Part shown: piece by piece, positions 9,471 to 21,752 of the stretch | Position numbering within the stretch: position 1 is the stretch's first letter | Layout: each line of letters starts with the position of its first letter | Source of the DNA: Gnetum montanum | Lineage: Eukaryota > Streptophyta > Gnetopsida > Gnetales > Gnetaceae | Direction of reading: 5' to 3' | NCBI GenBank assembly: GCA_015680685.1 | Contig: MNCI01036663.1 | Coordinates: forward strand, 167,351-231,350 | Length of the DNA: 64,000 bases | Program-made: the position numbers and the translations under genes | Notes under the pieces: generated by a model | The model's input: the letters and a program-made list of their open reading frames with translations, nothing else | Databases searched by the model: none | What the model was told of the DNA's origin: nothing

Positions 9471-10663
9471 TTTAAAATTGGCTACATAACACAAAGTTAA
9501 AAGTTAAAAAACTACAAGATCAAATTATCTAACTTAATGCATAGCTATAAAACCCCCCAATGTTTGTTGCTTCAAAGCTGCGTAATCAATTTAGATCTAA
9601 TGAATTTAGTTATCTTACGATCAAGCAACAAAAATTGGAGATGAAATGAGATAAAGCCACATAGAATGCATCTATGGACTATGCAAAATCACATGGACTT
9701 AAAAAGATCATCACCATTTTCAAAAAAAGAAATTGAAGGCCTTGCTATGGAAAATCAAAGATTCATTAAGATAGCCAAGTCAAAAGAGTACTTGCAAGAA
9801 AGCCTTAGTTATCTCTGGGAACAATTCATAAGGATGAACATGATATTAATAGATTAACTAGGAGAAATAGAAATTTCTTCATGAAGAAATTTTTTGTGAT
9901 TTAGAAAAAAATTATGATTGAGATCGGGGCATTATAGAATGAAGTAAAAAAGTAGGAAGAGTTCAAAGAGCATTTTAGAAATTAAGTATGCCTACAAAAA
10001 GAGATCAATGAGAAAGAAATAAAGATGACTAGGACCAAGTTAAATGTTGTTACCCAACAACTATCCAATCATAAGCAACAATCTACCCTCAAAGGAATAA
10101 TGGAAATCAATTAAGAAAAAATAAGAATAAAGGGATTGCAAATTAACTGTATGACCGTGTACATAGAGTTACCAAATTTATGGTATACTAATCTTGCCAT
10201 GCTTACAACAAGTAGACTAAAAAATGAGTTAGATAAACAAGTTACCATTATGTTCTCTCTCTATAAACATGAGCACCGACTCTACAATAAATCAAAAGCT
10301 ACAAATTTTTAATCTAGAGTTAGAGGTTTTCCAGGTGAATTTTACAAATTAGTGAGATATTATTGATAACCTAGAAAACTAAATGGTGAACTACCAAGAT
10401 TTGAAAAACTAAGTGATATCATTTGATATTAAATGTACTAAATTTATAGTTTGGTTTCTAAGTGAATAAAATATTTTTGAAGATCTCATGTCCATGGGAA
10501 GTATACAATAAACAACCTAGGTAACTTGGTTAATGGCCCATAAACTAATGAGGAGAAACTTATGGTGCTCCTAGAATCTTTTTGCATGAGAAAAAAGGTA
10601 GTAATAGATCAACCATGAAAACATTTGATGCAGGAAGAATCACCACCACTAGGAATTACTTGA
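9420..10663 (+). pseudogene. C-type ORF2 tail (coiled-coil part), relic
   Basis: TCTTAACAAAGGGGAAGCTA (9438-9457) matches the start of the coiled-coil part of C1 ORF2 (about 27170), and the end MQEESPPLGIT-stop (stop at 10661-10663) matches the C-terminal tail of C1 and C2 ORF2 (PMEEPP-x-x-G-x-T-stop). Between them the translation is Lys/Glu/Gln-rich but full of stops and shifts. A polypurine tract and LTR follow, as in C1. Confidence 0.6.
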
Positions 10664-10884
10664 AGACCCACCATTAATAACCTTTGAAATTCTATACAAT
10701 TTTGTAAATTTTTTATTTCTATTTAGATTTTTTATCATTTTTTATAAAACATTCACTTGGATGAATTTTTGTAATGTAGTGCTCAGTCAGTCACTTAGTT
10801 TGTTAGTGAGTTCGAATCTCTCTTGTAATTTTTTTAAAAAATTATATCCTAAATTTATTTAAATTGAGATTAAGTTTTTAGTGA

Positions 10885-11736
10885 GTTATGGGGGCATGAT
10901 AAATAGTATATATATTAGTTGTGATATCATAGTTATAATATGGTAGGTTTTAATGTGATGTTGCAAATCAAATGTATGCATGGTTAGTATCAACAATAAA
11001 TATCATCTACCTACTACATTAAATGCACCTTTTAGTCATAATTCTAGCTAGACTATGTTAGTTTATTTCTATTATTTCAATAGTAAATGATTGCCTGTAT
11101 TGCATTTAGAGTAATTGTATAGTGTCTTTATTTAAGTGAAATTTATCTGAATATGTTCCATGAATGATCATAAAGATCAAGATTGTTTCTTTGTATTACA
11201 AATTACAACTTATAATAGATTTTACTTTTTAAGCATTTATTTTTCTATTTTTTTTATTTTCTAACGCACTTAGCTTAATGAGTTACATTTCAATGCATAA
11301 TAGTAAATTAATGGAATGAGTTTGACTAGTATCGAGCATAATGTTTAATCACGTGGTAATGTACTAGCAATATTTCCTAGTAATATTAACAACTACTACA
11401 CTTGTCTAGGATGTGTACAGCAAACTAGGATTAGATGCTCATCACCATTAGGTTAGATTAAGATTTTATTTCCATTTTTCATTAGATTAAATAATTAATT
11501 TATATATTTTACATTATCTTGTTCAATTTCACACACATCATAATCATGTATCTTACTATGAATTAAATCATATGTATTAGAGCCATACATAATCCAAATG
11601 GGAAGAAAATGATAAGAAATTTAGTAAATAAATTTCTAAATAATGATATTAGTATGCATTTATGGATTAAAAAACATTCTCTTGAAATACTTGTGGATTA
11701 TATGGTTAGGTGTATGGTTTACTTAGCTACTCATCA
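10885..11736 (+). repeat. Degenerate C-type LTR with polypurine tract on its left
   Basis: GTTATGGGGGCA (10885-10896) precedes TGATAAAT at 10897; the LTR closes GCTACTCATCA at 11736 (about 840 bp). It is heavily AT-shifted and the U3 palindromes are eroded to GTGATATCATAG. The left neighbour is an ORF2 tail, the right neighbour a tRNA-Asp-like PBS and gag, so this LTR serves as 3' end of one body and 5' end of another. Confidence 0.65.
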
Positions 11737-11758
11737 TTGGCTTGTTACTGGGGATGCT
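11737..11758 (+). promoter_or_regulatory. Primer-binding site, tRNA-Asp type (decayed)
   Basis: TTGGCTTGTTACTGGGGATG starts immediately after the LTR. Plant tRNA-Asp(GTC) predicts TGGCGCCGTTGCCGGGGATC, so most positions fit. The C2 counterpart at 54598-54619 (inverted) fits better. Confidence 0.5.
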
Positions 11759-12920
11759 GTTCATAGTTTAGGGAGTTAGATCATATAACTATTTGGACAA
11801 GAATTTAAGGATTTGTCTTTTTAAAAAAATCAAATATTTGTAAAACAAACATAGCTAATCCACCATGTTTGTTTCTCATATTTTAAGTAACCCATAATTT
11901 GTATGAGAAAATGATAGAATAGATCAAATCTCCTTTGTTCATGATGATTCATACATGTTCAATTTCAACTTTGTAATCCATTAGGATTATCAATACCAAT
12001 ATAAAGAGATGCAAGGTAAACTATAATGCCCCTTAATACGGTAGCTCCATTTATGCTCCATGTTGCACTTACAAACTCTAGTATTGGTCATCTCTATGAA
12101 GACTAATGCATTGACAAAAATATGTCCATGCCTTATTAACCTATAGAGGTTCAATGTAGAGTAGATCAAATAACAAAGATCTAATACAAGCAACATAAAT
12201 ACAAGCACATGATTCAGATTTACTTCTAGTCCTATAGGATGGATATAGGCTACTGATCAAAGAGATCCCAATGTCAACATCATCCCATATTCAATTTTGA
12301 TGATATGGGCAATCCAAAATTATGTTAAGCTTTGAAAACCAATCCTTAAATAGATGGAACATGTCATAGAACTAGGATGGCCTCTAGGCCTAGGTCCTTC
12401 AGTAGATATGGAAGATGGAAGATACCATCAAAGGGACTAACTAAAGAGAGAAATCCAACATGGCTCTTCCAACTCATCGTCTTCTCCTTCATCCTTATCA
12501 TCAAGCTTTGACAAGGATAAAAGTTGATGAGAAGGAAAAGTCCAAGATCAACAAGATGATAGGCATGGTAGAAGACATCATAGTAGACATCTTAGTCATG
12601 AGTAAGATGAAGATAAGAATAGAAATGAGGAGAGAATTAGGGATAGGGATTAATAAAAAGATAGAGAATAAGGGAGGAGACATGAAAGGGAGCATAGAGA
12701 AGATTGTAGTGGAAAAACAAACAAGATTAGTGATTATGACGATGATACATCTCATGATGATTGTAATGAATCCTTGTTGGCTACACATAGCATTATCCCA
12801 ATCAGAAAAGTAGTTAGTGTTTCCTATACGCATCAAAGAAAAATTCATATCAAATGGCTTAACATGAACAACATTCCAAAATTTAAGGGAGACTATAACT
12901 CTAATCGACAACAATTACTA
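11759..12920 (+). pseudogene. C-type leader and gag N-terminal relic
   Basis: It follows the PBS and corresponds in position to the C1 leader and gag start. The purine-rich part (12460-12720) resembles the Arg/Glu/Lys-rich N-terminal linker of C2 gag (about 54.1-54.34 kb inverted). CTTGTTGGCTACACATAGCA near 12772 resembles the CTAGCCACTATAAGC... segment of C1 near 21940. Stops abound; open stretches such as 12460-12813 are low-complexity and not credible as independent genes. Confidence 0.45.
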
Positions 12921-13129
12921 CTAAATTCTTTGAGTAGCATTTGGTAAACTAGTCTTGCATGCCATGCATACTTGTTTCTAATACTTCATTAGGGTAACAT
13001 TTAAGAAATTGGTGTAATGCTTAGGGATAAATCATGAACTAATCTACCATCTTCGAGTTCATGGCCATGCTAAAGTTACAATTAATAACCTGAATTCTAA
13101 TCTAAATTATTAGTAGATATAGGATGGAT

Positions 13130-13560
13130 TAAAAAACCAAACTTAATGATGCTTTATGGTCTGATAGATTAGTTGAAAAAATTTCTATAAGGTACTTACC
13201 TTATGAACTAGTGTATGAAAAATGGTCAAAACTACCTATTCAAATTGAACTTCGTGTAGTTAACATTGCTTGTGACTTATACTTAGACCTAACTCTAGGA
13301 TTGATAGCATTTAATAAATCTAAACATGTAGGATGAAAATAAAATGATTATCTTAATGCATGAGAATGTGCACAAAGTCTACAATAAGCATAGGCATGAC
13401 CTAAACATTCCATGCTTAGACATTCAACCAAGTGTTTAAGGTCCTCTATTATAATCCAAACCATGTACCTTAATGTACAAAATTTTAAACAATTTAGAAA
13501 GAACCTTACATAGTTCATGTAGTCTATAGGTCAGATGCTTTACACATTTACCACCTAGTA
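13130..13560 (+). pseudogene. Gypsy integrase C-terminal relic
   Basis: Around 13150-13255 the reading ALWSDRLVEKISIRYLPYEL followed by VYEKWSKLPIQIEL matches the conserved end of the gypsy integrase core (ALWADR...PYELVYG...LPI). Downstream text to about 13560 is decayed. It is directly preceded by gag-like sequence with no room for protease, RT or RNase H, so a large internal deletion is implied. It shows that an INT-bearing member of this LTR family existed. Confidence 0.6.
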
Positions 13561-15852
13561 AACCCATAAAAGCTCCTGTTGGTCAATATACAACAAATGA
13601 AACCATTAAGGAACATAGTAAAGCCACCACTTCAACACCCACTACAACTATAAGTGCCAAATCCATTATCCATCTTTTCTCCTTGAATCTCAGTCAAGGG
13701 GGAGATACTTTAACTTGATTAGTGAATTTAGTGAATCTTATCTTTTTATTTTATAATTTCTTTATATTTTTTATTTTATACATTTTTATTATTATTTTCT
13801 ATTTTTCTATTTTTAAATATCTTTTCCACTTCTTTGTATTTTTGGTTTCTAATATAATTTTTCACTTTCTTTTGAATATATTTCTTATATAATTTTTAAT
13901 ATTTTTATTAAATAAGTTGTCAATTATGTGTAGGAATTTTTTTCTATGCTATCAAATTATTGAAGGATTAATTGTGCATAACAATGAGATTATAATATCC
14001 ATCCATTCATTTCCATTAATAGGAGATCCTCACCATGTAAATAATATGGATCTTATTATATTAAAACCTAGAGTTAAGCCATGATCATGAGACCTTGAAG
14101 GAAGGAGGAAATACCAAGAGGATTGCATACAAGTATGAAATCAAGTGGATTTGTTGATTTCTTGAACTATTACCCTAGGGTTCCACTAGTCTCACGTTGT
14201 TACACTACCACTCATGTTTTTAATTAATTTTGGAAAATATGATTTGAAAATAATTATTTCACTATTATGTCATTGGCAAGGCATGTAATCCATTCTTGAA
14301 GGTAGTCCTATGGAAAGGTTAATAAAGTAATTAAAAAATTAAGTTCTAAAGAAATCATTCTTGGAGTATCATTGAAAAGACATTTGACCCATGTCTAAAG
14401 GCAAACTACTTCTAAGAATTCTATGATCCCTTTGAATAGTTCTACAATGTGATTGGAAAGATATGTGATCCATACTTAAAGATGAACCTCTTGTGAGATC
14501 AGCATTAGTTATAAGACTAGAAAGACATGTGATCCACTCCTGAAGGTGTTCATATAACTAATGGATGAGGTTCAAAACTTGAACATCAAGGATTAATTAA
14601 TTATTTTTAATAACTGTAACATGTGTTTCACAATTTTTCTTTGTGGTGATTCATTAGTGTCATGGTGATGGGTCTATGATGATACAATGTGAAGTTATTA
14701 GTAAGTGTTTGGAGTTGATTTGAAATCCTAACAAAAAAATATAATTATTAGTTTAATTAGGCCTAACATGTGAGTCCCATTAGGACTATGGAAATAATAC
14801 CTTGTGTCTTATTCAATTCCTTCTAACTTCATTCAACCTCATTGACATGTTATAGTTATTAATTTAATGGTTTTTTTAGCATGGTATATGATTTCTAGTA
14901 TGGTAGTTGCATGTGTGTTGGGATAAAGATATCATCCACATTTAATTTCTAAGGTGTCCATGAACACCTATATGAATGGTTATACAAGGGCATTAAGGAC
15001 ATAAGATTGCTTTAATGAGGGTCCACTTTTATTCCTATTAGGAACCATGCTTGAGGGCTAATTTTAGACTCTCTAGGACATCATAGATAACTTCTCAACC
15101 TTTATGCATAATTATGCAACCCACTTCTCATGACATTTTGTGGGAATTTAATTGAATATTTTTAATTTTTTCTTAATCTCCCTAATTTGGATCTAATTAA
15201 GCCTTTAAATGACCTATGTTTAATCATTTCCAACATTTCAAATTTGAGCAAGAGCCATGCTCTAGTTTGGCATCCGTCAGGAAGCCCTTAGACCCATAAG
15301 ATGCAAGAAATTAGTGAAATTTTAAGTTAAATATAAGAAAAAATATGGAATTTTTTGCTAGGAATATCATAGTTACAAAATCACATGGCATGTGATATCA
15401 CCATTAGATTTGTCTATATATACCCATGCACCATTTTTGTTTTTGCATATTTCATTGCAAATGCTAAGGGAGGTTTTGCCATTTTGAGAGTCCAAAACCT
15501 TCCACGTGTGATATCTTGTGAACCAAGAGCTTGATTTTGCTCATTCAAAAACCTTTGAGCTTTTATAGCTAAATTTTTTGTTGTGGCGGACATTAGAGTA
15601 TGATTTGAAAAATTTACAAATTTCATATTTCATCTTATTTTTGAACACCTTAAGATAGCAAAGGATGAAAATGAATTAATGATTTGATGATTGAGTTACC
15701 TTAGGGCCTAGGAAATGATATTTAATAATAAATTTTGCACCATTAATGCTATAGTTTCTAATTGTTTGATTGAATTTAAAAGATTAAAGAGGGTTAAAAT
15801 TGTTAATGAAATTTTATTTTAAAATTAATGATTGATCCTTGGGTGATTACAA
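13561..15852 (+). other. Spacer between INT relic and ORF2 relic
   Basis: Non-coding. It holds a polypurine-like copy CAGTCAAGGGGGAGAT (13691-13706), a block GGTTATACAAGGGCATTAAG near 14978 homologous to C1 near 24.68 kb, and at 15370-15425 an eroded promoter-like patch (TATCATAGTTAC...TGTGATATCACC...CTATATATACCC) at the place where C1 has one. No other gene is visible. Confidence 0.45.
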
Positions 15853-17280
15853 ATGGTGTTGAAACATGTTCTTAAAGTTGAAAAACCTTTATAGCCAAGG
15901 AAAAAAAGGCCAAGAGGTGAGTGCGGAAGAGGATGTGGACACAGGAAATAACTTAAAGAACAAAAGGTGTAATGCGCATTTATGCATCAAGTAACATAAT
16001 ATCTACCAAAGGAAAAATGTTAGTGCTACTTGCACCAAACGTAGGAAGACAAATCACACTATTTATTGAGTGTGTAAGGTTGATTAGCAATGATCCAGTG
16101 ATGGCCAATGTGTGGGCCAAACTGAACTTCATGTCCTTTTAGGAGTTTTCTTCATAGAATATCTATGAATAGTTATAGAACTCTCAATTTTGGCCCATGA
16201 TTTTAACTAATGAAAAATGATTTTTAGGTGAAACCTATCAATTCTAGCATAATTGTAGGAGAATTAAACTATTAATATTTTCTCTCTCTTACGTTGTTGA
16301 TGTCATCACTACTATGTTGAGAATTTACAACATTAGAATGAAGACCATTATATTCTCAATAAGCTTTGACACAAAAATAAGAAATTTATGGATGTAGAGG
16401 ACCTATGATAATCAAAAGAAAAAATATGATTCTCTAACACTTACAAAGAAAATTTATTTCAAGATAGGAATCTATCATATCTACCCCACTAAGCACTTAA
16501 ACATAATATTCACTTATGCAACAAGTGAAAGTATCATTTTTAGTGAGACGTATCTAGTCAATTTAGCTTATTTGCTCTTCTTAGAGATTAGGTGAAGATT
16601 CTAGGAGAATGAATTAGGAAATAAGAAATTTTAATTTCCATACTAGATTTGAAAATTGTGCAAATGAGTTGGAATTTTTGGATACACTAATAGCACTATT
16701 AGACAATCCCATAATGCCTCATGTGTTAAAATGATTAAACCCATGTTAGCAAGGAAGAACCAAGTGGAGGCTTCTTTGAATACTAAAGTAGTAGCAACCA
16801 ACACATTTGTAGTAGCTATAATATTAATACTAGCAATCACAATTTCAACAATATAGATCATTTATGTTGGGGTTCATACCACTTAGACAAGTGTTACCAA
16901 CACTAGTACTCATGCATCAATAATGGATCCTAGGATGTACCATCAAACTATGAGTTCCCTATAGACATTGTTGGAAGCCATACGGTAGAGAATGAGAGAC
17001 TTAACAAGAATGTTTAAAGTTACAAGACATAAGATGGATGTCTCAATGGACCTTCATTTTAGAAAATTATAGTAAATATCACAGGGAATGCTTTTGCATT
17101 CCAGGTTGTTCTTGAAAATGATGAAGGAGCCACAATTATTGTAATGCTTGATGAAGGATAGCAGGGTGCTATAGATTTAATAACAAATCATATCAGTCAA
17201 GCCTTAAATGTTCTCATTGTATCCGTCATAGAAATAATTGCTATGGAGGACATTCAAGTATCTTCAAAGGTTACCTAACT
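15853..17280 (+). pseudogene. C-type ORF2 relic, N-terminal half
   Basis: GGGTGATTACAAATGGTGTTG at the start lines up with the splice-acceptor/ATG of C1 ORF2 (GTGATTGCAG|ATGGCCCTG). Near 17100-17200 the reading VVLENDEGATIIVML and NHISQALNVLIVSV corresponds to VQLEVGEGATVVVMQ and DHIKESFNVPIVPL of C1 at 26882-27030. Frames are badly broken. The right end is truncated by F1 LTR sequence near 17285. Confidence 0.5.
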
Positions 17281-17284
17281 CATG

Positions 17285-19050
17285 ACCATAAATCATCTTC
17301 AATTAAATATAACCTTTGATAAGTTAACAATTATGACATGATGAGGCATAAAATTCTAAACAAATATTGACTTGGCCTAGTACTCATGACCTAGGAATAG
17401 TAGGGAAAGGATGAAAAATGATGAGTCTAAGTAATAACTTAATTAGCCTAGTCGATGCAAATAAAAACTAAGTATAGAAATGAATTATCTAGCAACATGA
17501 AATAAAGTCCAAGTATAGAAAAGTAATTAAAAGAGCATAAAAATTATAAAAATGGAAAACTTGTTATGTGGGAAAGGACCTTTTTTCCCTTTCCCAATAA
17601 TGAAAATTCTTAATTAGATGAATGCAAAGTGTTTGTCTTCTATGGAGGGCCAAAGCTACAAGTGTTAATGGAATATGTAAGGGAGATAACACTAATAAAT
17701 GCTTAATTTATGAGTAAAATATGGATCTCAATATTGAAATTAAATCTTTGAATCATGAATCTATGAGTAAGAAAGCTTTAGGCATAGTCCAAAATTTATT
17801 TGATACTCCAAAATTGATTTGAAGTCAAAACGAGGCTATTTTAACTAATTGTTTGGTAAGTGACACTGTAGTTGAAAAAATTTAAACTTTGGAACTAGTG
17901 ACGTTGATGATGAAAAATTATAACTCTAGGATAGTGACATGAGAGTTTCCAACTAATGTTGATGTTGGTGTTAGTGTTAGTTCATGGGCTTTGGAGAGCT
18001 CACGCACCAAATTTAGCTAGCAAATAGCCAAGAGGTGTTGTGATTATTGTGAAGCACATGAAAGATTTAGAGAAGGCAAATACTCATGCTCTTGATTTCT
18101 TAAAATTTAAAAGGTACTCTAGATCTCAAGAAATTGGCCTTGAATTTAAGTTCTATTATCATATTTATAGGCCTAGGATTTTCAAGTTTAATCCCAAAGT
18201 TAAGTGGGGTCAACTCGAAGTTCATTTTTGGTGTAGGTTATGCAAGGGGAGACATTAATGCTAATGTCAATGTTAACATCAGCGTTATCATGGAGTTAGA
18301 AAACATTTTCTATATTTTTCCATGCCACAATTCCAAGCTTCCAAGACATCGAAACTTATGCCGAAATGTGTCATACTGATGCTTATAGGACATTGAGGAG
18401 CTTAAGGACTTGGGGAACATAGCCAAATGTCAATTCTAGTGATCTTACTTAATGTATGTGCTATCTTGGATCATGCTACTATTGTTGTCAGCATCACCTA
18501 CAATACTTAGTTAAAATTTTAGTGTTAACTCCCAAAACTAACTCTAAACTTTTTGAATATGCCTTTTGGGTACCTTGAAAATGGTATCAACTAGTTAATG
18601 TAGAGCTCGAAAGGATACAACTAAAGTCAAATTGCTAGGTTTTATATGTAGGAAGTGCTATGCTTGATCGTAAATTGATGATTATAGACGTACAATCGAC
18701 ATCAGTATTAGTGTCACCTATACTTAGAAAAATTTTAACTCTCGGGGTCTTAGGGTGACTTTTTCAAGATGTTGAAATTTAATGTTTGACATATCGAGAC
18801 TATTGTAGGTGTGTCACTTTGGATTCTGTGAAGTAGTTTTGACATAAGTGATGTAGGAAAGGTGGTCCAAGGGTGATGTTGATGTTGCATCAATGTTACC
18901 TTTAACACTTATAAAAATTTTCATTACTAGATTTTTCTAGAATTACCAAAAGTAATGTTCATATGCTAGGTTATGAGCTGTAATGGTTCCTAGAGGTCTT
19001 TGAAGATTTGAAATATATCTTATGATTCTAGTTTTGGGCCACTTTAATAT
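17285..19050 (-). repeat. F1 3' LTR-like copy
   Basis: 17640-18430 aligns by eye with 35153-35845 over many blocks, for example CATATTTATAGGCCTAG (18160-18176 and 35552-35568) and a shared ...CACAATTCCAAGC segment. A block CGATATAACCTTTGATAA-like at 17312 matches 35118 but is separated by a 310-bp insert (about 17343-17655) absent from the other copy. The copy seems to extend to about 19050, beyond the homologous part of the right LTR. Iterated AACATTAGTGTTAA-like words run through it. Confidence 0.5.
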
Positions 19051-20023
19051 CTAAATTTGGATGAAATAATGTTAAAAATTACACTTAGTCTTGATCATTG
19101 GTGAATTAAAAAATTTAGCATAATATTGTTTCATCTTGATGAATGATGTTGACATGTCAAAGGAGAATTCATCAAAAAGAAATGGATGATGATTTACTAT
19201 ACCTACAAAATAAAAGTAGGAGAAAAAAGCATGAGAAGGGGAAAATGTTAGCATATCACCTCTACACTAGTCATGAGGATGATGCTATGTCACAGAAGGA
19301 AGGCATGGATAAATCCTACACACAAGATGACCAAAAGAATATCATTGATGATGTTCACACCTTACTCCATTCAAGGTCTTAACATAACCTTACTAAAATA
19401 GAATAGATTTTCTCAATCCTCATTGATATATTGGTGATAGAAAAGGAACTATATAGAAAAGAGAGTTATAGGAAGAATGAAGAAATAAGATACATAGGTA
19501 TTGAATAGAGTTGTGAAATCCAGAGAATAATAAGACTAGAAAAGAAATAAGAAACGTTGCCTATATACCAAGATGAGGTGCTTATCTATAGAAGTGGGGC
19601 ATGGATAGGTTCCATACTCTAGTGCTTGTTGATGATTGATGAATTGACAAATTAATAAATTCTCTCCCTACCCACTTAAACTCAACATACCCTCACATGG
19701 AGTAAAAATAATAGAACACTCATATGTTCTTTGCATGAGGTAGATTGCTAATAAACATCCTCACCATGGTGTGCTGATAGAAAGAAATATTAATAGAATG
19801 GGATAACCAAAGATTTGGGAAAACAAAGAAAGTTTCATGGGAGAGAGTTCAAGGAATAATAGCAAAAGATAAAGAGAAAGATAGAGAAAAGATGAAAAGT
19901 AAGATAGGGAGGAAATTGAAAATAATGCAATAAAAATAAAGTAAAGTAAGAGATAAGGATTAGAGAAAACCTAATGACTTTTATCTCTTTTCTGAATTTT
20001 TTCTTTTTTTAATTTTTTGTGTC
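19051..20023. other. F1 interval between LTR copy and INT tail
   Basis: AT- and purine-rich, no recognisable domain. A 79-residue open stretch (19143-19382, +) is hydrophilic and resembles nothing I know; I do not call it a gene. Confidence 0.3.
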
Positions 20024-20250
20024 TCAAATGTAGTACAATTTAAGGAAGGACCTATTCATAGGATCCAGATATTCATTTCCATCTAAGTCTACCACATAGT
20101 ATGCTCCATTACCAAGATTTTTGAGTACAATCAAAGGACCCTGCCAATTTCAAGGGAATTTGATGCCTTGGCATTAGGAAAATGTTGTAGAACAAGATTA
20201 CATTCCTTGATATATCTTAGTCTAATATGCTTACCATGGTATGTTTCATA
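20024..20250 (-). pseudogene. F1 integrase C-terminal (GPY-like) relic
   Basis: On the - strand the reading contains GPLIVLKNLGNGAYYVVDL then DGNEY and ends RSFLKLYYI before a TGA at 20024-20026. This is the familiar end of gypsy integrase (GPY module, NGAYYL-DLDG, FLKKYY-stop). The core catalytic domain is not present upstream. Confidence 0.7.
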
Positions 20251-20780
20251 GCTTCTTGATAATTCTAAATATCACTTCCATATAATAATATGTCCCCAAT
20301 TACAATGTTCCTATTTAGATAGAGATGAAGTGCTCATAATGATGGTTGTTGGGATAATAATGGCTTGAGGATAAGCAAGATGATGATGGTAAGGTTTAGG
20401 ATTGATGAAGGAATAAATTTCTCATAGAGATCGAGAAATAATGATGAATGAATGATGTAGAAAAAGAGAAAGAAGAGATGGAAACCATAAGAACTGAAGA
20501 GATGATGCTTGTGGTGGAAGAGGATAAAGAATGAGTAGTGGTAGAATGTTGGCTATGCTTCTAGTCTTGATGTCTTTGCTATATTAATGTGTTTTTCTTT
20601 TGTATGTGTTTGTATGAATATTTTGAAGATTAAAAACTATGGTACAGGGAGCTATGGTACAATGACTATTATTTGTTATGGATTTTGTGTTTTATGTGTT
20701 TATGTTTTTATAGTTTTGTAGTTTTTCATATTTATAGCTTTTCTAAATTTTTAAGTGTTTATGTTTACCTTTTTAGTTAT

Positions 20781-20785
20781 CTAAT
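20781..20785. repeat. Target-site duplicate CTAAT (left) of the solo LTR
   Basis: CTAAT here and CTAAT at 30135-30139 flank the split LTR 20786-20811 plus 29339-30134. Five bases is the normal gypsy duplication. Confidence 0.75.
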
Positions 20786-20811
20786 TGATGAAATAAGTTT
20801 TCTTGTATCTG

Positions 20812-21610
20812 TGATAGGACGTGATATCGCATAGGCCACAATATCGCATACGTGATATCATAGTCCGCTGCCAGTTCTATAAATAAGAGGTGGCTCTCCC
20901 TTGTTTTAGACATTAGATTTTGATTGTTGTAGCTAGACTCTGGCAGTTTGATCCCTCCAGAGTTAGAATATTTTCCAGTGTATGCCCACAGTGTGGTGAT
21001 TGTAATTGTACAGAATCCTTTATTCGAGTGTGACATACTTGGACACGCACATGATCAGAAATAAAGATCAAGATTACTTCATCATTGCAGCATTCACTTA
21101 GATTAATTATTTATTTAATTGTTATTTAATGCTTTCCTAGTTAATCTATTCTCACCATTAAACTCATGTTAAAACATGAAATGAGTACGACTTGATTACG
21201 AGCATTTAAGTGTGACTACTTGATAACCCAGTAGCGTACCTAGGATCTGCGCTTGGTAATCCTAGTAGTAATCGTGCACGAAGTTCAAGATGTGTACGGA
21301 TAATCAAGGAATAGATGTTCATCGCACTTAGGCTAGATTAGATTCTTGTACCCTTTCTCCCTTAGCTTAGATAATACTACTTTTCATTACCTTCAAGAGT
21401 AGCATTAGGTTAGAACACATCACACATCTCACTCTGGACTAAACCATACGTGACAAAGATAATACTAGTCCAGATGGGAAGATAGCGAACTACGACCTAA
21501 GGCTAACTATCTAGGTGCCACAACTAGTCTGTCTGCGGAGTTCAACCATATCGCACGTGAAAACGCTCATATTTGTATGGTTGAGTGTAGGGGTACCTCG
21601 CCACTCATCA
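20812..21610 (+). repeat. C1 5' LTR
   Basis: TGATAGGACGTG...CCACTCATCA. GTGATATCGCATAGGCC and ATATCGCATACGTGATATCA precede TATAAATA at 20878-20885. AATAAAG near 21060 can serve as polyadenylation signal about 180 bp after the TATA box. Confidence 0.9.
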
Positions 21611-21632
21611 TAGGCACCATTGTTGTCGACAG
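21611..21632 (+). promoter_or_regulatory. C1 primer-binding site (decayed tRNA-Asp type)
   Basis: TAGGCACCATTGTTGTCGAC abuts the 5' LTR. C2 has TTGGCACCGTTGCCAAGGAT in the same place, close to the complement of the 3' end of plant tRNA-Asp(GTC). Confidence 0.55.
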
Positions 21633-21752
21633 TGCTAGTTATCTAGATTAGTTATATCATACAAGGTCGTTGTATAGGAATTCATGATATATCTTTTAGA
21701 AAAATCATAATTATAAAAATTCACATAGAAATTCACACACAACTCCAGAACC

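Noticed and set aside
11737-11758. tRNA gene near the tRNA-Asp-like sequence
   Set aside because: Only the 3'-end complement is present, next to an LTR, so it is a primer-binding site. The same holds at 48819-48830 and 54598-54619.
12460-12813. 117-residue Lys/Glu/Ile-rich open stretch as a gene
   Set aside because: Low-complexity purine-rich remnant of a gag linker; both strands are open across it, which points to composition.
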